The position numbers were made by a program, and so were the translations under genes. DNA of 64,000 nucleotides from contig JADLBC010000003.1 of the NCBI GenBank assembly GCA_020847985.1, forward strand, positions 1 through 64,000. Reading direction: 5' to 3'. Below are positions 15,241 through 22,603 of this stretch, in pieces. The stretch comes from Dehalococcoidia bacterium. GTDB taxonomy: Bacteria; Chloroflexota; Dehalococcoidia; Tepidiformales; Tepidiformaceae. The notes below the pieces were generated by a model. It searched no databases and had not been told where the DNA came from. It saw only the letters and a program-made list of their open reading frames with translations. Every line of letters begins with the position of its first letter. The first letter of the stretch is position 1.

Positions 15241-16143
15241 ATGTCCGATCCCGTGGACACCACGCACCGTATCTTCGTCAGCTACATCGATAAGTCGCGC
15301 GAGTTCTATCTCGCCCACGACTACGGCAACCCGTACCGCTGGGCGCACTACGACGATGCGCCCTTCACGCCGCTGAAGAAGCCGCTTTCACAGAGCCGGC
15401 TGGGGCTCGTGACCACCGCCAGCGTCATCACCTGGGATGCGGCCAGCGAGCCGGACCCGATGTTCGTGCCGCGCGAGACCTTCGCCGAGCCCGCGAACCC
15501 GCCGCCCAGCGCCCTCTACACCGAGCACCGCGCCTGGGATAAGGAAGCGACGCACACCCGGGACGTCGATTCGTTCGCGCCGATCAACCGCCTGAACGAA
15601 GCTGTGGCCGCCGGGCGGCTGGGGTCGCTTTCGCCGCGCTTCTACGGCGTGCCCACCGAGTACAGCCAGCGCAAGACGCACGCCGTCGATGTCCCGCGGC
15701 TCATCGACTTCTGCCGCGAGGACGGCGTCGATGTGGCGATGCTCGTCGCGCTCTGCCCCGTCTGCCACCAGACGACGAGCCTGGCGGCGCGCCACCTGGA
15801 GGAGGCCGGCATCCCGACCGTGCTCATCGGCTCGGCCCGCGACATCGTCGAGCAGGTGGGTGTGCCGCGCTTCGTGTTCACCGATTTCCCGCTCGGCAAC
15901 CCCTGCGGCGTGCCCTACGACGTGCCCATGCAGACAGCGATCGTGGGCATGGCGCTCGACCTCCTGGAAAGCGCCCGCTTCCCGAAGATGACGGTGCAGA
16001 CGCCGTTCCAATGGCACACCGACGCGTGGCGCGAGAACTTCATGCACGTCGGCCCGGAGAACCAGGAGGCCTTGCGCCAGGCCGGCATCGAACGCCGCGC
16101 GCGCCAATTGGAACGCAAAGCCCGGGACGCCGCGGCGGTGTAG
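15241..16143 (+). CDS. GrdB/PrdB-like reductase component homologue
   Basis: A 300-aa protein related to the B component (selenoprotein) of glycine, sarcosine, betaine or D-proline reductase. Recognisable blocks are LCPVCHQTTSLAARHLEEAGIPTV followed by FTDFPLGNPCGVPYD, which corresponds to the 'HPLGNP' block of GrdB. Cys occupies the region where the true enzymes have Sec, and no selenocysteine signal or Grd/Prd partner is present. It is therefore probably a cytoplasmic thiol-based oxidoreductase of unknown substrate. ATG 15241 has GGGGGTGA about 10 nt upstream. Its TAG overlaps heptad element 6. Confidence 0.72.
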   Translation: MSDPVDTTHRIFVSYIDKSREFYLAHDYGNPYRWAHYDDAPFTPLKKPLSQSRLGLVTTASVITWDAASEPDPMFVPRETFAEPANPPPSALYTEHRAWDKEATHTRDVDSFAPINRLNEAVAAGRLGSLSPRFYGVPTEYSQRKTHAVDVPRLIDFCREDGVDVAMLVALCPVCHQTTSLAARHLEEAGIPTVLIGSARDIVEQVGVPRFVFTDFPLGNPCGVPYDVPMQTAIVGMALDLLESARFPKMTVQTPFQWHTDAWRENFMHVGPENQEALRQAGIERRARQLERKARDAAAV

Positions 16144-16414
16144 AGAAACGAGAAAAGAGGAAGGAGAAAAGGGGGGAGCGTCCGCGTTTGTGGGCTTCCC
16201 CCCGGCTCTTCTTCCTCGTCTCGATTCTCTGAATCCGCTGGCGGCCACACCGCTGCAGGTCGCACTGGCCCGTTCGCACCGCGAGGGGCGAGCCGCAAGC
16301 GCCCAGGCTAACCCCGGGGGAGCCATCCTCCCCCGGGGTAGCCCCGGCCCCGAACCTCGAACCTCGCGCCTCGAGCCCCTTTTCTCCTTCCTCTTTCCTC
16401 TTTTCTCTCTCCCT
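16142..16414. repeat. Heptad element 6 (composite, with 70-bp unique insert)
   Basis: GAGAAAC/GAGAAAA heptads (16142-16170) and inverted CTTCTTCCTCGTCTC heptads (16208-16233) enclose a short GGGGGGAG...CTTCCCCCC stem. About 70 unique bases follow. A near-perfect core (GCTAACCCCGGGGGAG ... CTCCCCCGGGGTAGCCCC) leads to CTCGAAC heptads and TTTTCTC heptads. It touches the stop codons of both convergent neighbours. Confidence 0.85.
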
Positions 16415-16943
16415 ATCCCCCCTGGTTCAGGAGGACGGGCGCGAAGCCCATCATGCCGCGCAGCAGGTTTACTTCGCCGCGGTGGCCGTTGAGGTGGATG
16501 ACGAGGTGGAGGTTGATGGATTCGCCCAGCGTCTCCGTCTTCTCGCCGAGCTTCACTTCGCGCCCGAGGTCGGCATCGGTGAGGCCCGCGAGGAATTCGC
16601 CGGAGAGCGCGGCGACCTTCGCCTGGTAGGCCCGGAATTCGCCCACGTTGCCGATGCGCAGGCCGCGTGCCTCATCGGCGGGCTGGTTGGTGCCGAACCC
16701 CTTCGCGGGGAGGCCGCATCGCTCGGCCCAGCCGTTCGCATCCCATTCGCTGGGCTTGCCCTGGAAGAGCTGCTGGAAGAAAAGGTCCTCGATGCGGGCG
16801 GCGTGCCACATGCACCAGGCGATGGAGTGCGATTGCCCTTCGGGCACGAAGTGGAGTTGGTCGTCGTCGAGCCCTTCGCCCGCGCCCGCGAACCCGCGAT
16901 GCACGAATTCCAGGGTCGTTCGCATGAAATCGATGGCTGCCAT
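16413..16943 (-). CDS. DinB-family protein (four-helix, metal-binding)
   Basis: A 176-aa protein of the DinB/YfiT superfamily. Helical segments are MAAIDFMRTTLEFVHRGF, the region with SIAWCMWHAARIEDLFF, and C-terminal INLHLVIHLNGHRGEV. The three His (WH, LHLVIH, GH) are the typical metal ligands. Family members are putative thiol-dependent S-transferases or resistance proteins. ATG 16943 has GGAGGAA upstream; a longer frame to 17060 overlaps a terminator hairpin and is rejected. The stop abuts the GAGAAAA arm of heptad element 6. A second DinB-type gene lies at 61464. Confidence 0.82.
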   Translation of the reverse strand: MAAIDFMRTTLEFVHRGFAGAGEGLDDDQLHFVPEGQSHSIAWCMWHAARIEDLFFQQLFQGKPSEWDANGWAERCGLPAKGFGTNQPADEARGLRIGNVGEFRAYQAKVAALSGEFLAGLTDADLGREVKLGEKTETLGESINLHLVIHLNGHRGEVNLLRGMMGFAPVLLNQGG

Positions 16944-16987
16944 TGGGTTCCTCCTGCCGGTCCGCGTACTGGCGCCGACTCTACGCG

Positions 16988-17058
16988 CGAAGAGGCGCGC
17001 GGGCACGCCTCTTCGAAAACGCGAAACGGGGCCCCCCCGGTTCGGGAGCCCCGTTCGC
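16988..17058 (-). terminator. Tandem hairpins downstream of the stalk-protein gene
   Basis: AACGGGGC/GCCCCGTT (17025-17055) is an intrinsic-type hairpin 24 bp after the stop of the surface-stalk gene. A second perfect 10-bp stem CGAAGAGGCG/CGCCTCTTCG occupies 16988-17015. Neither has a strong U-run. Confidence 0.6.
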
Positions 17059-17081
17059 ATCAGTGACTATCGCCCGGCGGG

Positions 17082-18356
17082 TTAGCGCCGCCGGTACCAG
17101 GCCGCGGTGCCGAGCACACTCGCCGTGCCGCACAGCAGCGCGAGCAGGCCGGCGATGACGGGCACCCCGCCCGCCGGGCCGCCACCCGACCCCGCCGATG
17201 GCGCTATCGGCGTCGCGAGGCCCGCGGTGGAGGTGTTTCGCCCGGGCGGCACATCCGTCGGCCGCGGTACATCCGTCGGCTTTTGCGTCGCCGCCGGCTC
17301 AAGCGTCGCCTGCTGCGTCGCGTTCGATGGCGGTTGCGTCGCGGGCACGACCGTTACCGGCTGGCTCGTCCCAACGGGGGTGACCGCCGGCGGCGGCGTG
17401 GCGGTGAAGACGGCGGTCGCCGTCGCGGTGAAGACAGCGGTCGGCGTAGCGGTGAAGACAGCGGTCGGCGTCGCCGTGAAGGCGGCTGTCGCCGTGGCCG
17501 TTGCCGTGGCGGTGACGGTTGCCGTGGTCGTCGGCGTGGCCGTGCCCGTGGTGGCCGTCGGCGTGGGTGTATTCGTGTTCGTCGCCGTGGCGGTTGGCGT
17601 GGGCGTGTTCGTATTGGTGGCGGTGGCCGTCGGCGTGGGTGTGTTCGTGTTCGTCGCCGTGGCCGTCGGCGTGTTCGTATTGGTGGCGGTGGCCGTCGCG
17701 GTGTTCGTGGGCGTGGGCGTGGACGGAACCACCGGCGTGTTGGTCGGTGTAGCCGTGGCCGGCGGCGTGTTGGTGTTCGTGGGCGTCGCCGTCGGCGGAT
17801 CGGCCGGCGTGTTGCTCGCCGTCGCCGTGGCGGTGGGCTCGCTCGCCTTTACCTTGAAGTTGTCCGTCTTCGACTCGTTCTCGTCGAAGGTGGAGACGCG
17901 GCTGACCCAGACCTTGTATTCGCCGCCGGGGTTGGTCGTGTCGTCATACCCTGCGAGGCCGTTGCTCGCGCGCTTGAGGATGGCCATCAGCTGGTAGCAC
18001 TGGGCGAACTCGCCGTTCAGGACGACGACCGGCGTTGCGTCCGCGGTGCCCACGGAGGTGCCGAGGAGCGTGCCGTCGGGTGCGGTCACCTTCACGTAGT
18101 ACTCGCCATCGGGGAGGCCGGCCGAGCCGGGGTTCGACGGCCCGCCATCGAGGTACACATCGGTTTTCGCGTCGTAGATGTTGCCGTTCACGGTGCCGCA
18201 GCCGGCATTCGTGGTGAAGATGGCGCCGGTGAGCCCGGGGGCCGGCACCGCGCCCGCGCGGCCCGCAAGCACGAGCAGGAGCACGCCGCAGGCGAGCAGC
18301 GCGGCCGGGAGCGTGCGCGTGGATCGCCCGGAGATGAGGGACTTGATCACGGTCAT
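17082..18356 (-). CDS. Thr/Pro-stalk surface protein with C-terminal membrane anchor
   Basis: A 424-aa exported protein: signal peptide (residues 1-36, [17 protein letters not shown]), a folded domain of about 130 residues with Cys pairs, and a stalk of about 200 residues made of Thr, Pro and Ala ([12 protein letters not shown]). A Gly-rich hinge, a transmembrane helix ([19 protein letters not shown]) and an RRR stop-transfer end follow. This layout puts the N-terminal domain outside the cell on a likely glycosylated stalk. DNA in the stalk is a coding minisatellite (17400-17760) prone to length change. A candidate promoter lies about 140 bp upstream in an AT-richer island. Confidence 0.85.
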   Translation of the reverse strand: MTVIKSLISGRSTRTLPAALLACGVLLLVLAGRAGAVPAPGLTGAIFTTNAGCGTVNGNIYDAKTDVYLDGGPSNPGSAGLPDGEYYVKVTAPDGTLLGTSVGTADATPVVVLNGEFAQCYQLMAILKRASNGLAGYDDTTNPGGEYKVWVSRVSTFDENESKTDNFKVKASEPTATATASNTPADPPTATPTNTNTPPATATPTNTPVVPSTPTPTNTATATATNTNTPTATATNTNTPTPTATATNTNTPTPTATATNTNTPTPTATTGTATPTTTATVTATATATATAAFTATPTAVFTATPTAVFTATATAVFTATPPPAVTPVGTSQPVTVVPATQPPSNATQQATLEPAATQKPTDVPRPTDVPPGRNTSTAGLATPIAPSAGSGGGPAGGVPVIAGLLALLCGTASVLGTAAWYRRR

Positions 18357-18493
18357 GACAGTGCCTTCGCTGCCGTGGTTCAGGGTCCATCGCGTGGGAT
18401 TGCGGTGAACAACCGGTTGCGGCAGTCACTTCCATTGTTGGAAGGCACCGGGTACGAAGGAAGCGGTATTCGTTGTTCGAACTATGCACCACC

Positions 18494-18523
18494 TCTATAC
18501 AAACTGCGGTGTAGATTCACAAA
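18494..18523 (-). promoter_or_regulatory. Candidate sigma-70 promoter of the stalk-protein gene
   Basis: On the minus strand, TTTGTG and TATAGA are separated by 18 nt in the most AT-rich stretch of the 270-bp gap 18357-18626. The gap holds no gene. Confidence 0.4.
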
Positions 18524-18566
18524 CCAATAGGCAAGTTATTGCTCGCTATTTCCCGAACAGTGCCAT

Positions 18567-18598
18567 GCGAGACGCACCCATCCGTACCGGCGTCTCGC
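18567..18598 (-). terminator. 9-bp hairpin after the DUF2269-like gene
   Basis: GCGAGACGC and GCGTCTCGC pair perfectly, 28 bp after the stop of the minus-strand membrane protein gene. No U-run follows. Confidence 0.45.
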
Positions 18599-18626
18599 GT
18601 GGGAACAGCGCCATGGCGCTCCGGGA

Positions 18627-19103
18627 CTACTGCCCGGGCTTCCACACCATTAGGAAGAGGATGCCGATGATGCTGACGCCGAGAATGCCGCCCACCATCT
18701 GTACCTTCTTTCCGAATTCGAAGTATGCGGAAGGCAGAGGTGCGTTATCGGGTACACCACGCAGCGTATTGAGTGCGCGATCCGCGAACTTCCGTTGCAC
18801 GAACCACCACACCAGGCCTGTCGCGACATACCACGGGATGGCGATCATCAGCCACGCCGGGAAGTCGTCCTTGTAGGGCAGGTTGTCATCGAAGATGAGC
18901 CCGAGCCCCATGACGAAGATGATGATAGTGGCCGGCAGGATCACGATATTTTCGACCCGCCGTGCCGCTTCGTACATGAACCGCGTGGCGGCGACGCCCG
19001 ACCGTTCGGCGGCGGCCTGGAGGAATGGGAACGCGAAGGTCGTGCCCAGTCCGACGACGACCGCGGCGACGTGCACGAATGCGAGCAGCTTGTAGCTTTC
19101 CAT
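18627..19103 (-). CDS. DUF2269-like integral membrane protein
   Basis: A 158-aa protein with four predicted transmembrane helices: YKLLAFVHVAAVVVGLG, NIVILPATIIIFVMGL, WLMIAIPWYVATGLVWWF and MVGGILGVSIIGILFLMVW. It resembles DUF2269 proteins; the HV near the N-terminus is a conserved feature there. No catalytic residues are known for the family. ATG 19103 is preceded at 6 nt by GAAACT, a weak leaderless box; upstream starts are not supported. It is a single gene with a hairpin downstream. Confidence 0.75.
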   Translation of the reverse strand: MESYKLLAFVHVAAVVVGLGTTFAFPFLQAAAERSGVAATRFMYEAARRVENIVILPATIIIFVMGLGLIFDDNLPYKDDFPAWLMIAIPWYVATGLVWWFVQRKFADRALNTLRGVPDNAPLPSAYFEFGKKVQMVGGILGVSIIGILFLMVWKPGQ

Positions 19104-19196
19104 GGCGCGAGTTTCCCCGGGGAAGGATGCCGCGAATCCTAGCGCGCCGCGCGCCATTTTGCGCACCAGCACGCTCGCCGCGCGCCGGGGCCGCCC

Positions 19197-19216
19197 CCCT
19201 CAGCACTCAGCACTCA
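19197..19216. repeat. Heptad element 7 (solo CAGCACT arm)
   Basis: Two and a half CAGCACT heptads without core or partner arm. The last repeat supplies the stop codon (TCA on +, TGA on -) of the M23 peptidase gene. Confidence 0.7.
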
Positions 19217-20215
19217 GAAATTGGCCTTTGGTGGCGGGGTGGGCGTCGACCGCGGCGCGCGCGGCGTCGGCGTCGGCGTCGGGGTGAAGGTGGGCGTCGG
19301 CGTGGGCGTGCGCGTGGGCGTCGCGGTCGCGGTCGCCGTCGGGGTCGCCGTTGGCGGTTCCGTCGCCGTGGCCGTCGCGCTCGCGCCCGTACCGGGGGTC
19401 GAGGTCTTCTGGCCGGGGAAGATGAGCGGGCCGCTAGAGAGCGGCGTCCCCGGCGCGATCTTGAAGTCGAGGTACTTCTCCGGGTTCACGGGGCCGCCCT
19501 GCCAGCGAATCTCGAAGTGCAGGTGCTCACCCGTCGAGTATCCCGTGCTGCCGGAAATGCCGATCACGGTCGTCCCCACCGTGACCTCGGCGCCCACCTT
19601 GAGCTTGATCTCGCTGAGGTGCCCGTAGAGCGTGCTCCAGCCTTCGCCGCAGTCGACGATGACGTGGTTGCCGTAGGTGCCGCTGTAGGTCGCGGTCGCG
19701 ATCGTGCCCGTACAGGCCGCGTAGACGCGCGAGTGCGAATAGTCGTCCAGCGCCAGGTCGATACCGCCGTGAATGAGGCCGGGCCCGCGCGCGGCGCCGT
19801 AGCGGTCGGTGACGGCGGTCCAGGCCGCGAGCGGCATGGAGAAGCGGCCATCGGGGGTGATGCCCTGGGCCCGCGCGGAGTCGTCGATCTCGGGCGCCGG
19901 AGGGTCGGCCTTGTGCTCTTCGATGGCGCCTTCGAGCGCGTGCTCCTCGGCGGCGGCCGTGCTCGTGCCCGTGGGCTCGGCGATGGCGCCACCCCCCACG
20001 GACTGCCCGATGAAGCCGGGTGGGACGCTTTCGGTGGTGGCGGGCGCGGACGGCTTCGTGGGGCTCGAACCCCCCGCCGTGACCGCGACGAGCGTGAGCG
20101 CGCCCCCGATCACCCCGAGCATCACGCCCACGAGCGCACGCCCGGTGACGCCGCCGGCGAACCATCGCCGCCCGCGACGGTCCGGTGCCGTTCGCCTGTC
20201 CGCCTGCCTGGCCAT
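19214..20215 (-). CDS. M23 (LytM) peptidoglycan endopeptidase with Thr/Pro tail
   Basis: A 333-aa membrane-anchored or secreted peptidase. An N-terminal helix (residues ~23-43) is followed by a linker and an M23 domain with the zinc motifs HGGID (H149, D153) and HLHFE (H231, H233). The tail is Thr/Pro-rich (TATPTRTPTPTPTF). LytM enzymes cut peptide cross-bridges in the cell wall. Start ATG 20215 (MARQADRR) is selected because upstream codons fall in heptad element 8. The stop codon is contributed by heptad element 7, so the last residues (KANF) may be the original or a shortened end. Confidence 0.88.
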   Translation of the reverse strand: MARQADRRTAPDRRGRRWFAGGVTGRALVGVMLGVIGGALTLVAVTAGGSSPTKPSAPATTESVPPGFIGQSVGGGAIAEPTGTSTAAAEEHALEGAIEEHKADPPAPEIDDSARAQGITPDGRFSMPLAAWTAVTDRYGAARGPGLIHGGIDLALDDYSHSRVYAACTGTIATATYSGTYGNHVIVDCGEGWSTLYGHLSEIKLKVGAEVTVGTTVIGISGSTGYSTGEHLHFEIRWQGGPVNPEKYLDFKIAPGTPLSSGPLIFPGQKTSTPGTGASATATATEPPTATPTATATATPTRTPTPTPTFTPTPTPTPRAPRSTPTPPPKANF

Positions 20216-20266
20216 CACAGGAAGAATCGGCCGGGGTCCGCTTGCGGACCAGTGGAAAGTAAAGTG

Positions 20267-20391
20267 CCCGGTTCCCGGTTCCCCGTTCCCCAGTTCTCGG
20301 TTCCCAGTGCCCGGGGGATCAGCCCCGGACGGGGAGCATGGGTTTCCCGGGGTTGCCCCCCTGGCCGCTGGCAACCGGGAACCGGGAACTG
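20267..20391. repeat. Heptad element 8 (GTTCCCG / core / CGGGAAC)
   Basis: GTTCCCG/GTTCCCC/GTTCTCG heptads, the core GGGGATCAGCCCCGG ... CCCGGGGTTGCCCC, then inverted CGGGAAC heptads. It lies between the 5' end of the M23 gene and the stop of the HExxH peptidase gene. Confidence 0.88.
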
Positions 20392-20397
20392 CCGGCC

Positions 20398-21252
20398 CTA
20401 CTCGCCGTAGATGCGCGCGAGGAGCTCGTAGAGCTTCGGGTCGTAGTGCTTCAGCCAGGCGCGGTCTTTCGAACCCGTCGGCTCGGCGTGGAGGAAGTAC
20501 GACTGCGTGCCGTCCGCGAAGTATTCGTTCGCGTTCGTCGCCGCGTACTGGCGGTAGTACTTCCCCGCGTCCAGTGCGTCCTGGTAGAGGTACTTCACCT
20601 CGAAATAGTCCGGTGGGGAGAGACTCCACGTCTGCACCAGGTGCCCGAGTTCGTGGTAGAGGACATTCAGGCCGTGGCATGGGCCGCGGCGGTCGCCCGT
20701 GAGGTCCGCTTCGTTCACGGCCACCACGGGGTAATCGGCGTGGTCGGCGATGCCGCAGACGTGCGTGAAGAAGTCGTCGCCCAGTTCGTCCTTCAGGCAG
20801 GCGAACTCCGGGAGCTGGTCCACTTCCTGCCCCGTGTCCGCGATGACCACGTACGCCCCCTGTTCGACCAGCGGCTGCAGCAGCGCGGGGTTGTTATCGA
20901 ACATCGTGTGGATGGTCTCGGCGGCGGCATCGAAGGCGCGCGCGTCGATGCTTTCGACCCCGACGATGCCGATGCCGAGCACCTCGCGCTGTTGCTTGTA
21001 GATGGCCGGCACTTCGCGCGGCTTGCCCCGGTCGGCCTGGTGGAGGATGCCCTGGCAGACCGTCTGGCCCGGGCGCAGTTGCGGCTGCACCGGCGTCTCC
21101 GCCGCCGCGGGCTGTCCGTTTGCCGGGTAGTCGCGGGCGAGCACCACCTCCACGTCGTCGAGTCGGAGGTCCTTCACCTCCCACGCGATGAATACGCCGG
21201 CGCCGGCCATCAGCAGCGCGAAAACGGGCAGAAAGAAGGCGACGATTCGCAC
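20398..21252 (-). CDS. Membrane-anchored or secreted zinc metallopeptidase (HExxH)
   Basis: A 284-aa protein with an N-terminal helix (IVAFFLPVFALLMAGAGVFIAW) and an extracytoplasmic metallopeptidase domain. The zinc motif HELGH is at 200-204; a third ligand is probably E243 in NEYFADG, 39 residues later, a gluzincin-like arrangement also seen in MtfA- and lethal-factor-type peptidases. Four Cys (TVCQG, FACLK, HVCGI, GPCHG) suggest disulfides. The family is not assignable with confidence. GTG 21252 is the start. Heptad element 8 begins 6 bp after the stop. Confidence 0.78.
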   Translation of the reverse strand: MRIVAFFLPVFALLMAGAGVFIAWEVKDLRLDDVEVVLARDYPANGQPAAAETPVQPQLRPGQTVCQGILHQADRGKPREVPAIYKQQREVLGIGIVGVESIDARAFDAAAETIHTMFDNNPALLQPLVEQGAYVVIADTGQEVDQLPEFACLKDELGDDFFTHVCGIADHADYPVVAVNEADLTGDRRGPCHGLNVLYHELGHLVQTWSLSPPDYFEVKYLYQDALDAGKYYRQYAATNANEYFADGTQSYFLHAEPTGSKDRAWLKHYDPKLYELLARIYGE

Positions 21253-21355
21253 GCCCCAAGCATCCGGTTTGCGACGGTGCCCCGTAAAGATGGACCGGCT
21301 TTACATCCGTTACAGCCGCATCGCGCGCGCGTGCGCGCCGTCGCGACGCCGCGGG

Positions 21356-21607
21356 TCAGCCTTCCGCTTCGCTCGTGATCTTCGCTTCCCCGCCCATCTT
21401 CGCGGCCACCCAGCCCAGCCACGTCACCACCAGGATGGCGACGAGTGTCGCGAGGATGGCGTAGACGTAGAGCCCGGCCAGGCTGTCGTCGCTCGCGATT
21501 TTGCGGATGGTGGCGCGAATCGCCTCGTTCCAGGCGAGCGCGGCGACGAGCCCGAGCGACGCCGAGGCGAGCGCGATGATGGTCTGGATGAAGATGCGTG
21601 CGTCCAT
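21356..21607 (-). CDS. DUF5654-like small membrane protein
   Basis: Encodes 83 aa with two transmembrane helices (IIALASASLGLVAALAW and YAILATLVAILVVTWLGWV) separated by a short charged loop. It matches the general form of DUF5654 proteins; function unknown. ATG 21607 is chosen because AGGGG lies upstream on the minus strand; the longer frame to 21874 runs into the divergent acetyltransferase. The 100-bp gap before the peptidase gene shows nothing notable. Confidence 0.7.
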   Translation of the reverse strand: MDARIFIQTIIALASASLGLVAALAWNEAIRATIRKIASDDSLAGLYVYAILATLVAILVVTWLGWVAAKMGGEAKITSEAEG

Positions 21608-21715
21608 GGGCGAACCCCTGTGGTGGAATCGCGCGCCATCGTACGGCCGCGCCCGGCGACGGTGCCCCCTCGCGCGGAAGGGCAGGCGAAATCCGTTCCA
21701 TTCGGAATCGCGCCG

Positions 21716-21721
21716 TACACT
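21716..21721 (+). promoter_or_regulatory. TACACT leaderless -10 box
   Basis: TACACT ends exactly 6 nt before GTG 21728 and there is no Shine-Dalgarno. Confidence 0.5.
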
Positions 21722-21727
21722 GCCGGA

Positions 21728-22213
21728 GTGCCGCCCGCCTTCCGCATCGTCCCCTATGAACGTGCCCGCCACGGCGATGGCCCCTGGCGCGTGGTGAAGT
21801 CCGTCTTCGCGGAGTACCGCTTCCCCTTCGAGGAGCACGGCTACGACGCCGACCTCCTTCGCCCGGACGATCACTACGATGGCCGCACCGGCTGGTTCGC
21901 CGTCGCCGAGGATGATGCCGGCCGCGTCATCGGCACCGTGGGTGTGAGCGACGAGGGCGCGGGGTCATTCGAACTGCACCGGCTCTACGTTCACTCCGAG
22001 GGCCGCCGCGCGGGCGTGGGCGGCGCGCTGGTGGCCTGGGCGATCGCCACTGCGGCCGCGCATGGCGCCACCGTGATGGAGCTCTACAGCGACATCGCCT
22101 TCGAGGATGCGCACCGGCTCTACCGGCGGCACGGCTTCCGTAACCACCGCTTCCGTTATGCGCCGGACCCGTGGGCGAGCCGCGAGTGGGGCTTCATCCG
22201 CGCGATGGCCTGA
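21728..22213 (+). CDS. GNAT-family N-acetyltransferase
   Basis: A 161-aa protein of the GNAT fold, which moves acetyl from acetyl-CoA to an amine. The acetyl-CoA loop is LYVHSEGRRAGVGGALV, after the strand FELHRLYV; the C-terminal YRRHGFRN segment is also typical. The substrate is unknown. GTG 21728 is set by the TACACT box 6 nt upstream and by the start of homologous-looking sequence (FRIVPYERARHG); ORF codons further upstream lie opposite the DUF5654 gene. Confidence 0.85.
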   Translation: MPPAFRIVPYERARHGDGPWRVVKSVFAEYRFPFEEHGYDADLLRPDDHYDGRTGWFAVAEDDAGRVIGTVGVSDEGAGSFELHRLYVHSEGRRAGVGGALVAWAIATAAAHGATVMELYSDIAFEDAHRLYRRHGFRNHRFRYAPDPWASREWGFIRAMA

Positions 22214-22299
22214 GCGGCCGTCCCGGGCGCGTTCGGCCCCCCGCCCCTACGATGGAGGCGCGGGAGAGCAGCCCGCCACTCACTCCCCCGGAGCGCGAC

Positions 22300-22488
22300 A
22301 TGCCACGCCCCCGCTGCCTCTGGTGCACCGACCCGCCCTTCCAGGAGGTCGCCGTGCTCAAATGGCGGGGCGAGGAGCGCGAGCGGCTGACGGTGCAACT
22401 CTGCCGCAAGCACCTTTCGCGGCTGAAGGAAGCCGGCCAGAAGGGCCGCGAAATCAAAGGCTGGTGGTATAAGGACGGCTGGTGGTAG
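22300..22488 (+). CDS. Small CxxC / CxxxH putative zinc-binding protein
   Basis: Encodes 62 aa from ATG 22300, with CGGAG about 6 nt upstream; an in-frame ATG at 22252 would add 16 residues of low-complexity sequence. CLWCTDP near the N-terminus and LCRKHLSRL in the middle form a likely zinc site. The C-terminus is aromatic (GWWYKDGWW). No family is recognised. It lies 86 bp after the acetyltransferase and may share its transcript. Confidence 0.62.
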   Translation: MPRPRCLWCTDPPFQEVAVLKWRGEERERLTVQLCRKHLSRLKEAGQKGREIKGWWYKDGWW

Positions 22489-22519
22489 GCCGCGAAAACC
22501 ACGAATCGCGCACGCAATT

Positions 22520-22574
22520 GCGACAGCACCTGTCGCGATAGCGGCCTACCGTAGCGCGACCTGAACTGTCGCGA
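22520..22574 (+). promoter_or_regulatory. CTGTCGCGA repeat and inverted repeat upstream of the matrixin gene
   Basis: GCGACAG-CAC-CTGTCGC (22520-22536) is a perfect 7-bp inverted repeat. CTGTCGCGA recurs as a direct repeat at 22566-22574. The two sites are 36 bp apart and end 30 bp before the matrixin start, as expected for an operator. Confidence 0.35.
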
Positions 22575-22603
22575 GATCCCTCGCGCGCGGAGCGCCCCTT
22601 CTC

